Assembly: GCA_937925605.1 (NCBI GenBank)
Contig: CALALV010000102.1
Location: 1-42,264, forward strand
Origin: an uncultured Woeseia sp.
Lineage (GTDB): Bacteria > Pseudomonadota > Gammaproteobacteria > Steroidobacterales > Woeseiaceae
Reading direction: 5' to 3'
DNA length: 42,264 nt
Positions 41,210 to 42,264 of the stretch are shown one piece after another; positions within the stretch are counted from its first letter, which is position 1, and each line of letters opens with the position of its first letter. The translations under genes and the position numbers were made by a program. The notes beneath the pieces were generated by a model. It was given only the letters and a program-made list of their open reading frames with translations. It made no database searches and was not told the origin of the DNA.

Positions 41210-41362
41210 ATGATCCTGCTGCCCATCATCCTGCTGGCCGTGCTGACGGGCTGGCTTATCTGGCGCGAGCACTTCCGCCCGACGGCCGCGCGGCGTTTCG
41301 TGCGCATCGACTACGAGAGCCATTCCGCGCGTCGCGGCCGCCGCGGCCCGCCCGCGCGTTGA
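41210..41362 (+). CDS. Small single-pass membrane protein (50 aa)
   Basis: A 50-residue protein: MILLPIILLAVLTGWLIW forms one membrane helix, followed by a basic cytoplasmic tail (REHFRPTAARRFVRIDYESHSARRGRRGPPAR). GGGAGGAGG is a strong Shine-Dalgarno about seven bases before the ATG. The stop overlaps the TTG start of the flavoprotein as TTGA, so translation of the two is linked. I recognise no family. Too short to appear in most gene calls, but the signals are good. Confidence 0.6.
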   Translation: MILLPIILLAVLTGWLIWREHFRPTAARRFVRIDYESHSARRGRRGPPAR

Positions 41363-42264
41363 GTCGCATTGCCGTCATCGGCGCCGGCCTGTCCGGGCTG
41401 GTGGCGGCGCGTGCCCTCGCACGCGCCCACGACGTCAGCGTGTTCGAGAAGTCGCGCGGCGTCGGCGGTCGCATGGCCACGCGCTACGCCGGCCGCTTCG
41501 AATTCGACCACGGCGCCCAGTTCTTTACCGCGCGCTCCGCCCGTTTCCGGCGCTTCCTCGAGCCCTGGCTGATCAGTGGCGCGATCCGTCCGTGGAACGC
41601 GCGCTTCGTCGAACTGCGCCGCGATCGCGTCAGCAAGCGCCGCGACTGGCACGCGGGCTGGCCGCATTTTGTCGGCGCCCCGCGCATGAACGCGCTGTGC
41701 CATGCGCTCGCCGACGGGCTCGACCTGCGCCTGGAAACGCGGGTGGCTACGCTCGGCGACGGCCCCCCGTGGCGCCTGGCCGACGCGGCAGGCAGGCCGC
41801 TCGGCGAATACGACTGGATCGTCAGCACCGCGCCAGCACCGCAGACCGCGCAGCTGTTGCCCGCCGACTCGCCGTTGGTCCGTTTCGCGGACACGGCCGG
41901 CATGCAGGCCTGCTACGCGCTGATGCTCGGCTTCGACGACGCGCCCGACCTGCCGTGGCAGGCGGCGCGGGTGCTGGAGACGGATATCAGCTGGATCTCG
42001 GTCAACAGCAGCAAGCCGGGCCGCAGCGACGCATTCACGCTGGTCGTGCACTCGAGCAACGCCTGGGCAGAAGCCCACGTCGAGGACGACGAACACGCCG
42101 TCCGCGCGCACCTGGCGGCCGAGCTGCACGCCGTGGCCGGCGTCGACGCCGGCGCGGCCGCGCACGCGGCGCTGCAGCGCTGGCGCTACGCCAACCTGCC
42201 GACGCGCGAGGCCGGGCCGGCGTTCGTCGACCGCGAGCGGCAGCTCGCCGCCTGCGGCGACTGG
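41359..42264 (+). CDS. Renalase-like NAD(P)/FAD-dependent amine oxidoreductase (3' end outside window)
   Basis: An open frame of 302 codons runs to the window end, so the C-terminus is missing. The start is TTG at 41359, overlapping the previous stop (TTGA); the product begins SRIAVIGAGLSGLVAARALA. Residues 8-13 (GAGLSG) form the FAD Rossmann motif, Glu30 in VFEKSRGVGGRMAT binds ribose, and GVGGRMATR is the GG-doublet. The FDHGAQFFTAR motif, then the substrate region, and NLPTREAG match COG3380/renalase-like flavoproteins. Predicted flavin-dependent oxidase or reductase acting on amines or NAD(P)H; substrate unknown. No Cys or membrane anchor is seen. Confidence 0.85.
   Translation, partial: MSRIAVIGAGLSGLVAARALARAHDVSVFEKSRGVGGRMATRYAGRFEFDHGAQFFTARSARFRRFLEPWLISGAIRPWNARFVELRRDRVSKRRDWHAGWPHFVGAPRMNALCHALADGLDLRLETRVATLGDGPPWRLADAAGRPLGEYDWIVSTAPAPQTAQLLPADSPLVRFADTAGMQACYALMLGFDDAPDLPWQAARVLETDISWISVNSSKPGRSDAFTLVVHSSNAWAEAHVEDDEHAVRAHLAAELHAVAGVDAGAAAHAALQRWRYANLPTREAGPAFVDRERQLAACGDW

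Noticed and set aside
1..42264. CRISPR arrays, tRNAs, rRNA, IS elements, phage or integrase genes
   Set aside because: No spaced direct repeats, cloverleaf, transposase motifs or terminal inverted repeats were seen when reading both strands.

Overview
This window comes from a G+C-rich chromosome. By eye roughly two thirds of bases are G or C, and third codon positions are strongly G/C. The gene content points to a free-living Gammaproteobacterium: MltF-type lytic transglycosylase, SlyD-type FKBP, bifunctional Ada, YfiR/DUF4154, PqiA and a YbiI-type DksA-like zinc finger. The TolB/TPR protein with a 'SELKRRNVVRVALAY'-type N-terminus is common in Xanthomonadales, Woeseia and Steroidobacter relatives, but the genus cannot be fixed from sequence alone. 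I saw no rRNA, tRNA, IS element, integrase or CRISPR array, so this looks like ordinary chromosome rich in envelope and signalling genes.

Layout. (1) 90-4712 (+): an MltF-like lipoprotein, a small coiled-coil protein and a hybrid histidine kinase; the last two overlap. (2) 4713-7946: an SlyD-type prolyl isomerase and a TauE/SafE exporter (-), a DUF4404-type protein (+), an unrecognised protein (-) and a membrane protein (+). (3) 7992-13166 (+): a five-gene run encoding a LolA-fold periplasmic protein, two FtsX/MacB-type permeases, an ABC ATPase and an outer-membrane beta-barrel. The last four genes overlap or touch. It looks like a complete trans-envelope export path for a lipid or lipoprotein and is the strongest candidate for an uncharacterised system here. 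(4) 13238-15449: Ada (+) and an MscS-type channel (-). (5) 15606-23192 (+): a TonB-dependent receptor, YfiR, a hybrid kinase with two receivers and Hpt, and a REC-PAS-(degenerate GGDEF)-EAL protein. This appears to be a signalling operon linking outer-membrane ligand sensing to c-di-GMP breakdown. (6) 23263-28076: a small outer-membrane barrel, a TraB-like protein, a TVP38 membrane protein, a START-domain protein and a lipoprotein alkaline phosphatase. (7) 28086-32308: a TolB/TPR membrane protein, an ArsR-type regulator divergent from a CPBP protease, a 39-residue basic protein with its own terminator, and an atypical Fur-family regulator whose promoter carries a Fur-box-like palindrome. (8) 32425-42264: a dipeptidyl-peptidase IV, a DUF3592 membrane protein, a YbiI-like zinc finger, a beta-lactamase-fold hydrolase, an orphan PqiA-like protein, a GNAT acetyltransferase overlapping an alpha/beta hydrolase, a 50-residue membrane peptide, and a renalase-like flavoprotein cut by the window end.

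Several genes were found or trimmed by reading the sequence directly: the 39-aa gene (31610-31729), the 50-aa gene (41210-41362), the partial flavoprotein (TTG start at 41359), and internal starts chosen from Shine-Dalgarno sequences and promoter positions. There is no gene-free stretch longer than about 300 bases. The longest gap is 29904-30122, between the TPR protein and the ArsR-type regulator; I see nothing convincing in it.
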